NCBI GenBank assembly: GCA_020744425.1
Contig: JAGMUV010000004.1
Location: forward strand, 3,162,001 to 3,226,000
From: Dactylonectria macrodidyma
Taxonomy: Eukaryota > Ascomycota > Sordariomycetes > Hypocreales > Nectriaceae
Direction of reading: 5' to 3'
Length of the DNA stretch: 64,000 nt
The first letter of the stretch is position 1, and every line of letters starts with the position of its first letter. Shown here piece by piece: positions 10,479-21,326 of the stretch. The notes beneath the pieces were generated by a model, which searched no databases, was not told the DNA's origin, and worked only from the letters and a program-made list of their open reading frames with translations. Position numbers and translations under genes: made by a program.

Positions 10479-11753
10479 TTATGAGCTGCTGCTGCTGCCA
10501 CCCGCTTCGGGCTCCTCAACCTTGGCCACCGTCGACGACGTGTCGTTCTGCTTGGCCATGGCCATCTGCCAGGCGGGAATCGAGGCTTTGCCGGTCGAGT
10601 TTCCCAGCCCGGAAGTAGATAGGCGGTTGTAATGGGTACTGGTGGTCTTAGGCGCGGGGGTGCTGGCAGCGGCAACGGGAGTAGTGGTGGAACTGCTGAC
10701 ATCGGCGGACTTCTCTCCGTTGGTAGCTGGGGCGGCGCTGGTTGTAACGGTCGATGCGGACGGCGCCGGAGCCACACTTCCACTGGTGCCCCGGAGGAAG
10801 CTTGGCGAAGTGGCCGTAGCCGGGGTGCTGGGGGTCATCCTCTGGGAGACGAGAGTCTTCAGGCTGGTCAATTCTGTGTTGATCTCCTTCAAACGATCAT
10901 CCGCGACCTGCTTTTGGTTGTCCAAAGCCTTGGGGATGGCGTCCTTGAGTGACTGAACCTCGTTTCGGATGCGCTGCGAGTCGTCTTCGCGTCGACGGTT
11001 GGACGCCTTCAAATCGGACATGACCGTCTCCAGCTCCGAAATAGCGCTGTCCAGCTTCTCCGTTCTTTCTTTCTCGGCCTTCTTGAGATCCTCGGTGTCC
11101 TGAGCGAGTTGCTCAACCAGGCTAAATGCCCTGTCGAACTGCTCCTCGATGGACTTCTTATCCTGCTCTAGCTTCTCGGGCATTGGAGGCGCCACGAGAG
11201 GATAGACATATCGCTATTATAGTGGGTTAACAGACACGTCGCGAGAGCATCATCTAGAAGCCATACCTTGCCTAGAGAGAAGAGTCCGTAGGAAACACCG
11301 CTGACCACAGTAGCCATGATGAACCAATCCCTCCAGTCCCGACTCGGAGGAGCTGGTGGTGGCTGCCATGCCTGCGGAGGGTATGGCTGATAGTATTGCT
11401 GGGGAACAGGAGGTCCTGGTGGTGGAGCGCTGGGATAGGGAGCGTTGGGAGGAGGCGGCGCACCGCCACCGGCTCGAGCCATGGCAGCGTCGATCTCTTC
11501 TTGCGTTAGGTTCTTGGTTCGTAGGAATGACATTCGGTTCTCGACGGAGGAGGAAGCGACACTTGGGTCCAGAAGAACTGCTCGGAGTTAGTTATGCGTC
11601 GAAGTCGAGGCCGAGAATCGGGATACTAACATTGCGCCTGTTGCTGGTTAGTCTCTTGATGGTTCGCGACGTGGCTGGGACATGCGAGCAAGGAGTGATG
11701 ATTGGGGGCAGATAACTTACCGCGGATGCGACGAGGTCCTCGCGAATAGCCAT
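10479..11753 (-). CDS. pex14: Peroxin-14, peroxisomal docking protein
   Basis: Docking-complex protein of the peroxisomal membrane that receives Pex5 and Pex7 carrying matrix proteins. Four exons: 11753-11721, 11637-11631 (7 nt), 11577-11267 and 11213-10479, giving 361 residues. The conserved N-terminal Pex14 domain starts MAIREDLVASA, continues AQFLLDPSVASS across the microexon, then NLTQEEIDAAMARAG. A Pro-rich linker (PPPPNAPYPSAPPP) follows. A membrane segment (WFIMATVVSGVSYGLFSLGK) ends at residue 117. A long coiled coil follows (about 125-205), then a Ser/Thr/Ala-rich tail. The order is diagnostic. Without the 7-nt exon the N-terminal domain cannot be read in frame. Divergent from NDC80. 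Confidence 0.95.
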
Positions 11754-12308
11754 GGTTGACTGAGGTCGATGGGCATTCACCGCATCACCAGATGGCAGAA
11801 ACGTGGGAAGGAGAAAGATGCGATGATCCGCGAGGTGGCGGCTGGAGAGACAAAATGCATGTGCTCCGGGGTAAGTACGGAATCTGTGGAGGCGCGGAGC
11901 TGGTCCCGACCCAGGGGATGCGTGCAGCGTGACCGATCTGGGCCGAGGCTGGGAAGGCGGACACTCTGCCCGCGGCTTCCATTCGCGATTGCGGGATTAT
12001 GTAAGCCGAGGACCAATCTCGCCTCGGCCAGTCAGTTGCTAGCTTCCGCTGTGATAACGAAGAGTGTCACGTGCTCGGGCTGCCAATCGCCAGGATTTCG
12101 GTGTGCCTGAACCAATGCCGTCAGCCAATCAACGCCAACTATGCCCTTTTGTTTACTTTCCCGCCCAGCAACACAACTTTTGGGGCATCCCACCTTCACA
12201 CAGACACCATCATCACGACGTCCCCGCCGTTGCGACAGACTCCTACAACGCTTGCTCGTACCGCGCGTACAAACCATCGCACTCGCGAGCTTCCCATTAC
12301 TCCAGAAC
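11754..12308. promoter_or_regulatory. Bidirectional promoter of PEX14 and NDC80
   Basis: A 555-bp head-to-head spacer. CCAAT boxes on the plus strand lie at 12013-12017, 12083-12087, 12112-12116 and 12125-12129, three of them within 47 bp and about 200 bp from the NDC80 start. Such clusters bind the Hap/NF-Y complex in fungi. It also contains one CGG-N9-CCG (11958-11972) that I treat as background. Confidence 0.5.
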
Positions 12309-14640
12309 ATGTCCCAAGATACCGGCCTGTGGAGCGTCCGCAGACCCAGGGAGGTGAGTGCCCATGCGCAGCATCAAGCGACTCAGTCGCATCGAGACAA
12401 AGTTGAATAGACCCCTAACGCTCGCTGTAGACACTTGGCGGCATCAGCGTGAACACTGCGCTCCCCCAACCTGGCTCGACCATGAAGCGATCCAACTCCA
12501 GCAACACGGGCAACTATCCCGGCAGCAATGTCCGCTCCATGTCGGGATCTAGGCAGTCCCTCGCCATGTCGCGCCCCAACCAGCCCCTCTTCCAACGCTC
12601 CTCGTCCGGCACCAACCTCGCCGACCTTGGTCTATCATCGGTCAAGCGTTCATCCTTTCAGCAACCCAAGGGTGTTTTCACTCCGGCACCGCCTTCCCGG
12701 GCACCACGCGCCTCCGTTGGCGGTGAGGCTGACCGACGTAGCAGCGTGTATCGACCACGTCAATCCACTGCTGCACCGACGAGCCACCAGAGCTTTTTTC
12801 AAGCCACCCCTCAAACCGCCGGCGTACCTCGCGACCCGCGCCCGCTCAAGGATCGATCGTTCCAAGCCCGAATCGGACAGGAGCTTCTAGACTACATGGT
12901 GCAACACAACTTCGAGATGGAGATGAAGCATGTCCTGTCGCAAAATGTCTTGAAGTCACCAACCCAAAAGGACTTCAACTACATGTTCCAGTGGATTTAT
13001 CACCGCATAGATCCGAGCCACAAGTTCCAGAAGAATATCGACCAGGAAGTACCCCCGCTACTAAAGCAGATGCGGTATCCCTTTGAGAGGAGCATCACCA
13101 AGAGTCAAATCGCTGCTGTTGGAGGCCAGAACTGGAGCACCTTCCTGGGTCTTCTGCACTGGATGATGCAGCTGGCACAGATGCTCGATGGCTACGCGTC
13201 GACCAAATATGACGACGCTTGTTTGGACGCTGGAACAGATGTCACTGGTGACCGCATCATCTTTGACTTTCTCAGCAGTGCGTATAGGGACTGGCTTGCC
13301 ATGGACGAAGATATGAGTGACGAAGACGCTGAGCGCGTGCTAGCTCCTCACGTCCAGTCAATGGCGAGAGCGTTTGAGCGGTCTAACTCCAAATACACGA
13401 GTGAGCTCGAGATGCTAGAGGCGGAAAACGCGCGACTCCTCAAGGAGATTGAAGACCAAGAGAAGGCGACCCCAGACCCTGCTGTTCTAGACAACAATTT
13501 CAAGATCATGGAGGAGGACAAGATTAAGTTCGAGGAGTACAACGCTCTCGCCATGCAGCGGTCAGACAAGTACGAAGCCCGAGCCGACATTCTGCAACAG
13601 GAGCTTGACAAGTTGATGGAAGAGCTAAGAGAGGCCGATGAGGAACGGCGCAGTCTCCAAAAGGCAGTCGACGCTCAAGGAATCAGCATGCAGGATATGG
13701 ACCGCATGACATCTGATCGTGAGAGGCTGCAGAAGGGCATTGAATCCGCAGTCCAGAGGCTCGAAGAGGCGAAGAAGAAGGTGTCTGACAAAGAAATGGA
13801 GGCGAGCCGAAAGCTGGACGAGCTGGAACGAATGGTTGACCACTACAATACACTGGCGTATCAGATCGCGCTCATTCCATCCACAGCAGCCAATGCCAAG
13901 GGCAAGGACTTTGAACTTCAAGTCATGGTCAACGACAATGCCGACTTTACCTCATCCAACCTCTTTGGCTCTACCGGGCCATCATCAGCGGACCGATTGC
14001 TGGCCGATGCCACCACCGGTTACCTACCCGGCCACATTCTCAATCTGGACCTCCGCGGCCAGATCCGAAGCAGTTTCATGACATTGCGCAAGGAAATCTC
14101 GGAGCGACGTGCTACAGCCATGGACGTCATGATGAAAGATCACGACTTGCTGGATGGCATCAAGGAGGCCATCGAGGACAGGAAAAGTGAGGTTGAAGCG
14201 CTCAATCATCGCACCCGAGCAGCTGAGGAGGAGTATGAGAAGACCAAAGAGGTGACGACGGCGCAAAAGCTGGCATCAGACGCGCAGATTGAGAAGATGG
14301 AAAAGGAATTGTCTCGGATGCGAGCAGGACTGTCTGAGTCTGTGCAGCTTCTGGAACAACGCGAGATCAACACAACCATCGAGTACGAGATTGTCCCGTT
14401 CCCCGAGACATCCAACCATATACTAACTAGAGTCTTAGATACGAGCAGTTGGTGCTACGAGCCAATGCGCTTCGAGAGGAGCTACACACTGAAATCGATC
14501 GGATGTTGAACGACGTCATCAAGTTCAAGATCCACATTCAGAAGAATCTAGACGACTACGAAGGGTTCGTGACAGACGAGCTAGAGAAAGAGCTGGGCAC
14601 CGAAGACATGGGTGAAGACACACGGCCAGTCGACCTGTGA
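12309..14640 (+). CDS. ndc80: Kinetochore protein Ndc80 (Hec1)
   Basis: Outer-kinetochore subunit that binds microtubules as part of the Ndc80-Nuf2-Spc24-Spc25 complex. Three exons (12309-12353, 12431-14382 and 14439-14640) give 732 residues. The N-terminal tail (about residues 1-140) is basic and Ser/Thr-rich, the usual Aurora B target. The calponin-homology fold follows, with [24 protein letters not shown] and later [18 protein letters not shown]. From about residue 330 the protein is heptad-rich coiled coil to near the C-terminus. The last intron begins inside the codon of IEYEQL (donor gtacga at 14383), with a good branch site (tactaac). Divergent from PEX14. Confidence 0.96.
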
Positions 14641-15274
14641 TGCAGAACTCTGAATGACTGATGAGCGTTTCATTTACGGAGGTTTCTTCTTCAGGCGTTT
14701 AACGGCGGAGTCGTGGCTGATCGGTTGGCTAGCCGGCTGACAACAGGCAGCTCTTGTTCAGGCTATGCCTTGTGGCTTTTGGTTTGCTTGGTTTGCTTCT
14801 TCTTGATGACAGAACATGATGATGTCGCTTGCGATTGAGAGAGATACCAGGTTGAGGGCTACGGTTGGAAGGGCTTCTCCGGAGCTGAGGATACATTGAT
14901 GACTGAGATTTGATTGCATACCTACCCCGTACACAGTGTAACACATAGATAATATCAAGCTTACCAAGCAGGATAGGGCTTACTAGCTTGATAATTTTCT
15001 TTGGCGTTTGCATTTGCCTAGTAGATATTGCTATGTAGAGGTGGCATAGTGGTGTTTTGGGTCGATGCAAAGGACGCGCCTCGTGGAAGTCTATCAGATG
15101 GGCCCACCGAGACTCCACTGAATACCCACTGTAGCGCAGCGCCTTACGTGTGTCTTCGAGAGCCTGTCAGCGCCATTGGATAGCTTGTACTTCAGTCAAG
15201 CGTATAATTACGAGAATAATTGCAAAATTTCTCATCAACCCGGAGCACAATTCGCTTCATACAATACCATCACC
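14641..15274. other. Intergenic region
   Basis: 3' flank of NDC80 and 5' flank of the tRNA. No gene supported. Confidence 0.5.
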
Positions 15275-15358
15275 GCTCACGTGGTATAGTGGTTAGCATT
15301 TCAGTTTGTGGATCAAATCAACTCACTGACGACGGCGGTTCGATTCCGCCCGTGGGCA
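15275..15358 (+). tRNA. tRNA-His (GUG anticodon) with a 12-nt intron
   Basis: The acceptor stem gctcacg (15275-15281) pairs with cgtgggc (15351-15357), with one G-T pair; A15358 is the discriminator. The D-arm is ggtatagtggttagc. The anticodon stem tcagt (15301-15305) pairs with actga (15325-15329). The loop reads tt-gtg-g, so the anticodon is GTG (15308-15310). The intron occupies 15312-15323, right after position 37, the canonical place. The T-arm is ggcgg-ttcgatt-ccgcc. A T6 run follows at 15364, a Pol III terminator. The extra 5' G-1 of tRNA-His would be added post-transcriptionally. Confidence 0.93.
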
Positions 15359-16829
15359 GTTTCTTTTTTGCCTGTTGCGATGATGATTGCGAAAGTTGGA
15401 TGGTATGGAAACGTTGGAGGATGTCGTAGCAATTAGCACCAAAGTAGGATGAAGGAGCACCAAATGATGGATGGATGGCCTCGCTCGCGGGACACGGCCT
15501 CCGGCGGCATGATGCCACAGGGGGACGTCCACACGGGCCTGGGCTGCCCTAGAACTCGCGTGGCAGGCATGGGAGCGACTAGTGGCCTTCCAGGGATCTC
15601 GCAGCGAGGCTCGTGCGCTGGGCGAATGCCATGTGCGAGCGAGCAGGGGTGTTTTGGCAGGCAACCGGGGGGGAAGGGAAGGGTTCCATGACGACCTGGG
15701 AGATGGACGAGCATGGGAGGGAGAGATTGAGAGCTTTTGCTTTTGTTAGGGGGGGGGGGGGGTTGTTAATGAGAGGAAATGGAGGATCACCTCTAACTGA
15801 CTCGTAATTACATCGTATCTGTGCACAACAACATGTAAGTTGCGTCTTCCTCTCTGCCTGTCAGCCTTTAGGTAGCAAATCGGATCACAAGTAGAGAGGC
15901 ATGCTGCATCACTCCCTCACAAAGTACCTGATCCCGTCGGACTCGGACAGATCGTGCTCTCCGATCCGCAGCAAGGCTCGTTCAAGCAGCCAACCAACCC
16001 ACCAAACCCAGCGGCAGCCAGGCTAGGGACACTGGGTCGAAGGGCTACCACCACCGATGGGCCCCCCGGTCGGGGTTTCTCGTTCCCCATCCGCGTCTGT
16101 CGCTCGCGTCCCGGCGGATGGCTCGGACACGGGTCAGCGGGCATAGGTGTTACTAACTCCGCTAAAATGCGTGAATGGGCGACGACGTGCAGGCAAGGCT
16201 CGTGGGAGGCCATGATGGGAGGGGAGTTGGCTTAGATGAAGATCAGGGTTGGATTGGGTGAGAATCAAGGCTGTATTGATGTCGAGAGTTGCATGAGATG
16301 CGGATGCAAACCAAGCTGACTGTGTTCGTGTTGACCACTGACGTTGTTGCTGTTTATCCAGCGGGCAATAGTGTAGTTTATCTCGTCGCATTCGGACACG
16401 GCTCCGCCTGGTCTGAGATCTGGCAGCGGAGCCTCGTGGCCACACGTCTTGTCCAGGTTGTTAGGGCGTTTGCGCTGCGGAGCTGAGAGGTGGGTGAGGT
16501 ACAATCCATCCTTTAGAGCTTAGGTTTTGAGGTGGTCTTGGTCCCTGTGCCTCCTTCAATCGAGCACCTCTGCCACCACTACTGACCACCACTAAGAAAC
16601 TTACCACTACCGTACGTACTCCCACCACCACTTCTTCTACCACCTCCTCCTCTTCTTTCGCGACTCATCTTCTCTCTCACACTTCACTCTCTCTCAATAT
16701 ATTCTTCTCATCCCTCCCTCTCACACCCTTCCCGCCTCTCCCTCTCCCTCCCTCACTACCTCCTTCTCCCCCTCGAGCCTCACCACCTCGCCCTCTCCTG
16801 ACTTTTATTCAGCGGTTGGGGCTCGCCAT
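15359..16829. other. Intergenic region with G14 tract and pyrimidine-rich 5' flank
   Basis: No gene supported. A G14 run lies at 15749-15762. From about 16600 to 16820 the plus strand is strongly C/T-rich and purine-poor (tctctctc, cctccctc), as in the promoter or leader of highly expressed fungal genes. It leads into the NAPE-PLD-like gene. Confidence 0.5.
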
Positions 16830-18369
16830 ATGACAAGCCTCCTCCGCCTACCAACTCGTCGTCTCTGGCATCATTCGACCAAAGCTGCTGCAGCTGCTGC
16901 CACTGCCACTGCAACTGCACCTACCGGTAGTGCTGCTCCTACCTTCAACATGTCTGCTCAAGTACCAGCATCCGACGCTCCGGCCAATCCTCTCACCAAC
17001 CCTCCCGCCGAGCCTCCAGCCAAACTCTCCGTAGATACTCCCATCACTGAACCCAACGATACTCCCGCAACTGTGGCCAATACCGCCGCCCAGGTCACGT
17101 CGAATACTGCCACTGCTGCCTCCATCTCATCCACCACTGCCGTCTCCAAGATTCCTGGCCGCTCCACCCTCCCCGAAGACGCCGCATCCAACCCGCACCA
17201 CCTCGTCAAACGCGGCGAGGTTGTAGGCTTCAAGAACCCGTACCCTTCCTGGTCCCACAGCGTTGGCTTCGGTACCATCTTGCGAAGGGTTGTCTGGTAA
17301 GAATTTGCTTTCCTCATGATTTTCTTGGTCGCGCATGCGACTTGGCAAGTATATCCCAGCTAACCTTCGCTTCTTCCTGGACAGGCCCACCATCACCGGC
17401 GAGGTCAAGCAGCCTGACACTTCGCCTCCTACAGTTCCTGTTGTTAAACCTCAATGGCTCCCCGACCGTGACTCATCGGACAAGATCCGAGCCACTTGGC
17501 TCGGTCACGCCTGTTATTATGTTGAATTCCCGTCTGGTCTCCGCGTCTTGTTCGACCCCGTCTTCGAGGATCGCTGCTCCCCCTTCACTTTCATGGGTCC
17601 CAAGCGCTACACCCCGCGCCCCTGCGACATCAAGGATATCCCCATTGTCGATGCCGTGGTCATCAGCCACAGCCACTACGACCATCTGTCACATTCTTCC
17701 ATCCTCGAGGTCCAGAAATATCATCCCGAGGCCCAATTCTTCGTCGGTTTGGGTCTGGAGACATGGTTTCGAAAGTCTGGCCTCAACCATGTCACCGAAC
17801 TCGATTGGTGGGAGGACGCCGATCTCACCGTCACCGTCAAGGACGGAGACAAGCAACGTAACATCACTGCCCGCATCTCGTGCTTGCCCTGCCAGCACAC
17901 TTCGGCCAGAACTCTCTGGGACAAAGACACCACCCTTTGGTGTTCATGGGCCGTTCGATCCTCCGAAAAGTCGGTTTGGTTCGGTGGTGATACAGGCTAC
18001 CGAGGTGTCCCTTATCTACCTCCCACCGAAGACGACTACGCTCCGGAACTTGACCACCTCCCTCGATGCCCCCAGTTCAAACAGATCGGTGACCTGCGCG
18101 GGCCTTTCGACCTTGGCCTGATACCCATTGGCGCTTACTCTCCTCGTGCCGCCTTCTCTCCCATGCACGCCAATCCCTTCGATTCGGTAGAGATCTTCAA
18201 GGACACCAAGTGCCAACGCGCCATGGGTATCCATTGGGGTACCTGGGCATTGACCTCGGAAGAGGTCATGGAGCCGCCGAAGCTACTCAAAGACGCCCTG
18301 CGCCGTCAAAATATTGCCGAGGTTGGTGTCTTTGACGTGTGCGATATTGGCGAGAGTAGAGAATTCTAA
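16830..18369 (+). CDS. NAPE-PLD-like metallo-beta-lactamase hydrolase
   Basis: Predicted N-acyl-phosphatidylethanolamine phospholipase D, releasing N-acylethanolamines; yeast Fmp30 is the mitochondrial counterpart. Two exons (16830-17296 and 17385-18369) give 483 residues. The N-terminus (MTSLLRLPTRRLWHHSTKAA) is basic and amphipathic, a good mitochondrial presequence, followed by an Ala/Thr/Pro-rich linker of about 100 residues. The hydrolase domain shows ATWLGHA, the zinc motif HSHYDH at 251-256, a GDTGYR strand, and MGIHWGTW near the C-terminus, all family hallmarks. A downstream Met at 16950 could give a form without the presequence. The tandem neighbours are unrelated. Confidence 0.88.
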
Positions 18370-19166
18370 GGGTTTTCTCGGATGGAATCTGGAAGAAAAT
18401 AAGCTGGTGGAGTGAGCAAAGTCACAATTAGAGCTCACGGCGAAGAAGCGTTTTATTGGAATAAGAATTTAATGTACAATACCCTTTCTTGCAAGTCGAT
18501 TCATGGGGCTGGAATGTGGTTGATGCATGATTGGCCATATTGGTACAAATGCAATCCTCGAGGTTGGCCTCGTGAGATTGAGCAGTGTCGTCGAATTTAG
18601 GTGTAATAACGACGGCAAGGCCCCTTCCTAGCATCATCACATTCGCGTTAGCGGTCGGATAATAATAATTACCACTGCTGACTCTGTTAACTGCGTTGAG
18701 TGCTTTCTCCGAGATATCCGTCTCCTACACAGTTCGGGTCCCTTGCCAGCAGGGCTGACGGGAGATTCCTCGATGACGTAAGAAAGCAATAGGTTCTTGT
18801 AACCGGCACCAACAAAAATTTCAGTTCCTAAATTGATTTCAGTCAAATTATGTTGCCCAGTAGTAAGCAATCCCTGAATCAATGGGTTAGGTGTTCCAAG
18901 TCTTCGCCCCTGGTTTTACTCTTTGGCTGCCTCTCAGCAAGATTGGCATGTGATTCATCCCAGCTTCAGCCACACTTGGCAGAATGATTGGAAAGGTGAC
19001 GTACCGCACTCGCCACACTGCGGTATAAGAGACATCCACAACCTCGGATCGCAACTTTGCAACTCCAACTCACTTCCATCAGCAAATACGCATCTCTGAG
19101 CGAAGCATTCTTTAACACAAAGCCCTTTAAAATCATTCTCGGCACACAACATCCCAAATTGCAATC
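18370..19166. other. Intergenic region
   Basis: 3' flank of the hydrolase and promoter of the small protein gene. No gene supported. Confidence 0.5.
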
Positions 19167-19388
19167 ATGGGTCTCCCCGTCTTCTCATCTACGGCCACCG
19201 ACGCCCAACCTGCGGATACCCCGCAACAGCCATCACAGTCCACCCCCGCTGCCGCTGTTGCCACTGGGGCCGGCGCAAACACAGGTGCTGGAGTGACGCG
19301 GCCCAAGACGGAGGCCGAGAAGGAGGCCGATCGCTTGTATGAGGAGCGCATGGAGGACGAGTATGCCAAGCGCGATGGCGGCGCATGA
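19167..19388 (+). CDS. Small uncharacterised protein, 73 residues
   Basis: A single-exon frame with a good start context (gcaatcATGGG). The N-terminal two thirds are low-complexity Ala/Thr/Pro/Gln. The last 25 residues are a charged helix (EAEKEADRLYEERMEDEYAK). A compositionally simple head with a strongly biased charged tail looks like a real short protein rather than noise. It has no signal peptide or membrane segment. I do not recognise a function. Confidence 0.6.
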   Translation: MGLPVFSSTATDAQPADTPQQPSQSTPAAAVATGAGANTGAGVTRPKTEAEKEADRLYEERMEDEYAKRDGGA

Positions 19389-21326
19389 AAGTGCTAAGAC
19401 ACAATGGTGCGCATATGACAAGAAGTTCGTGAAGCAACGCGTTGTGTCTGTAGGATAGAGAGCAAAAGATTTCAACTCAAATAATATACCAACATTTCCT
19501 ACGCTATGACTGTATCCAAGCAACATATGTGATTCCACAAATAAGCACCCACAACTAACCCTGGTTGTAGTATCAGAAGGTTCAGCACTTTGAAGAGGGA
19601 GTTCTCCGCGTTACAACTGCGTTGTTTGGTGCTTAGAGAGGTTCTCAATGTTGTAAACCAGACGGACGAAGCAGTATTGAGAGCAAGGAGGGATCAGATG
19701 GAGATGAAACGGGGGAAGAGAAATTTGATAAGCGTGTCAAACGACGTGATCGGGAAAAAAAGGGACTGTATGTTTGCAAAGAAACAGGTCCGTTCAACGC
19801 ATGGTCACGAGAAGTAGCAGCAGCCGGCAAAGCAAGTCGTGCTGACCCTTCACAGCCCAACTGCTAGGATAGCGAGGGTGTGGCCTGCTTCCTTACTAGC
19901 AATGTGAAGAGGAGTATCAGATTCCAATTTCCACATCTATCAAATCGCATTCTGGGAATAAGACCATGCGGAAGTCCCCTCATAGCAAATAGAGACACGT
20001 GATGAGTTCGCTGGTTGAACCAATATGTAGTTCTTTACCAGACCTGGTAAGAGACAGAGGCTTGTCACTGCGAGGAGCTAGAAAGTTGTTATGTGGAAAT
20101 GCGGTTGTTGAATGACACCCCTTCGTGGCGCAACAATTGCACTAAAGCTCCTCGTGTGTCTTGTGTTCAGATAAAGACGAAGAATTGCTAGCATGTTTTT
20201 TACATTTCACAGGCCAAGAGCTATAGTTTCTCTTTTACCTCAGCATCTCTTGAAACTTAAGTCTATAGTGGTCTTTATGGATCTTCAAAATAATGTGGCT
20301 GTGGTTGATACTAATACTCCAATGTGCACGGTCGAGGGACGAAAGCACGCACGGGTTTCTCACATCTAAGCTTAAAGTCAATTGTGTAGAACTTTTCAGG
20401 GATGCGCAAACACTTCCGAGGTAAGAAGACAGAGAAATTATCTCCGAAATGCTGCTTTTAGAATATATCTTCAGGAACACATGGAGCCTTTGTCTAGGAA
20501 ACCTCGTCACTTCGTAAGTCCAGGGTAGGAGGATTGTGCGTTAGACTCGGCGCCTAGCTAAATCCCCCGAGCAACCTGGTTAATATCCCCCAAAATGCTA
20601 GCTAGCATGCCAGCCACAGGCCTCGAGTCATGTGGGGCTCATGCCTGGTCACTGACAGGGGCAAGGTCCAAGCACTCGAATGACGCAGGTGACTTGCGCC
20701 ACGACCAAAACATGCCATTAGCGTCCCATGGCACTCTCACGGTACATATTACAGCGCACAAAGATCAAATATGGTGAGGCAACAGTGAGATTTAGAAAAA
20801 TCTTATAAAACAAGTACTACGACGCTAGACTCCTCAGGGTTACGTTGATGATTCTGTCATGATGAAAATATAGTTAAGTCTCGGGAAATCAGGTCCTGAG
20901 CCACTTACGTGCCTCACTGAGCTACCCCAGAAGTGGTCCAGTGATGCGGTCCAGTAATTACTTGCAGTGGTTTACCTAAGGCACCTCGACCTCAGGCACG
21001 CACCTTGGGAGGTCCCAGCGAGCTTCCGCCACTAATTACGTCGTGCCTGCCCCCGGCCTCGGTGCACCCACCATCTCCCACCCTCCCTCTCACTCCGTAT
21101 CCACGCGACATTGGTTCGTCATCGACACCTCACTTCTATCACTTCCCACAGCGCAAACCCATGACTGCTATAGCGTGTTGGGGATTGTTTTTGCCGACGA
21201 GATAATCAAATCATCTACTACTCCTCACGCGACCGAGTCCCGAAGCTCCGAAACCTGCTCCTGCGAGCGATAGCATCGCCACGGCCGAGCAACCTTGACC
21301 TTACTGCCTGCTTCGACCGCCTCGAG
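19389..21326. other. Long intergenic region
   Basis: About 1.9 kb without a supported gene. The middle (roughly 19,900-20,500) is AT-rich with short broken frames. The last 300 bp is C-rich and should be the NPC1 promoter and leader. A tRNA-like stretch near 20,900-20,945 was considered and rejected. Confidence 0.5.

Noticed and set aside
11958..11972. CGG-N9-CCG in the PEX14/NDC80 promoter
   Set aside because: Lacks the T/A extension and is outside the cluster; kept as an example of the expected background.
20900..20945. tRNA-like stretch on the minus strand (ggtagctcagtgagg resembles an A box)
   Set aside because: No matching acceptor stem or convincing T-arm (B box) could be folded at the right distance.
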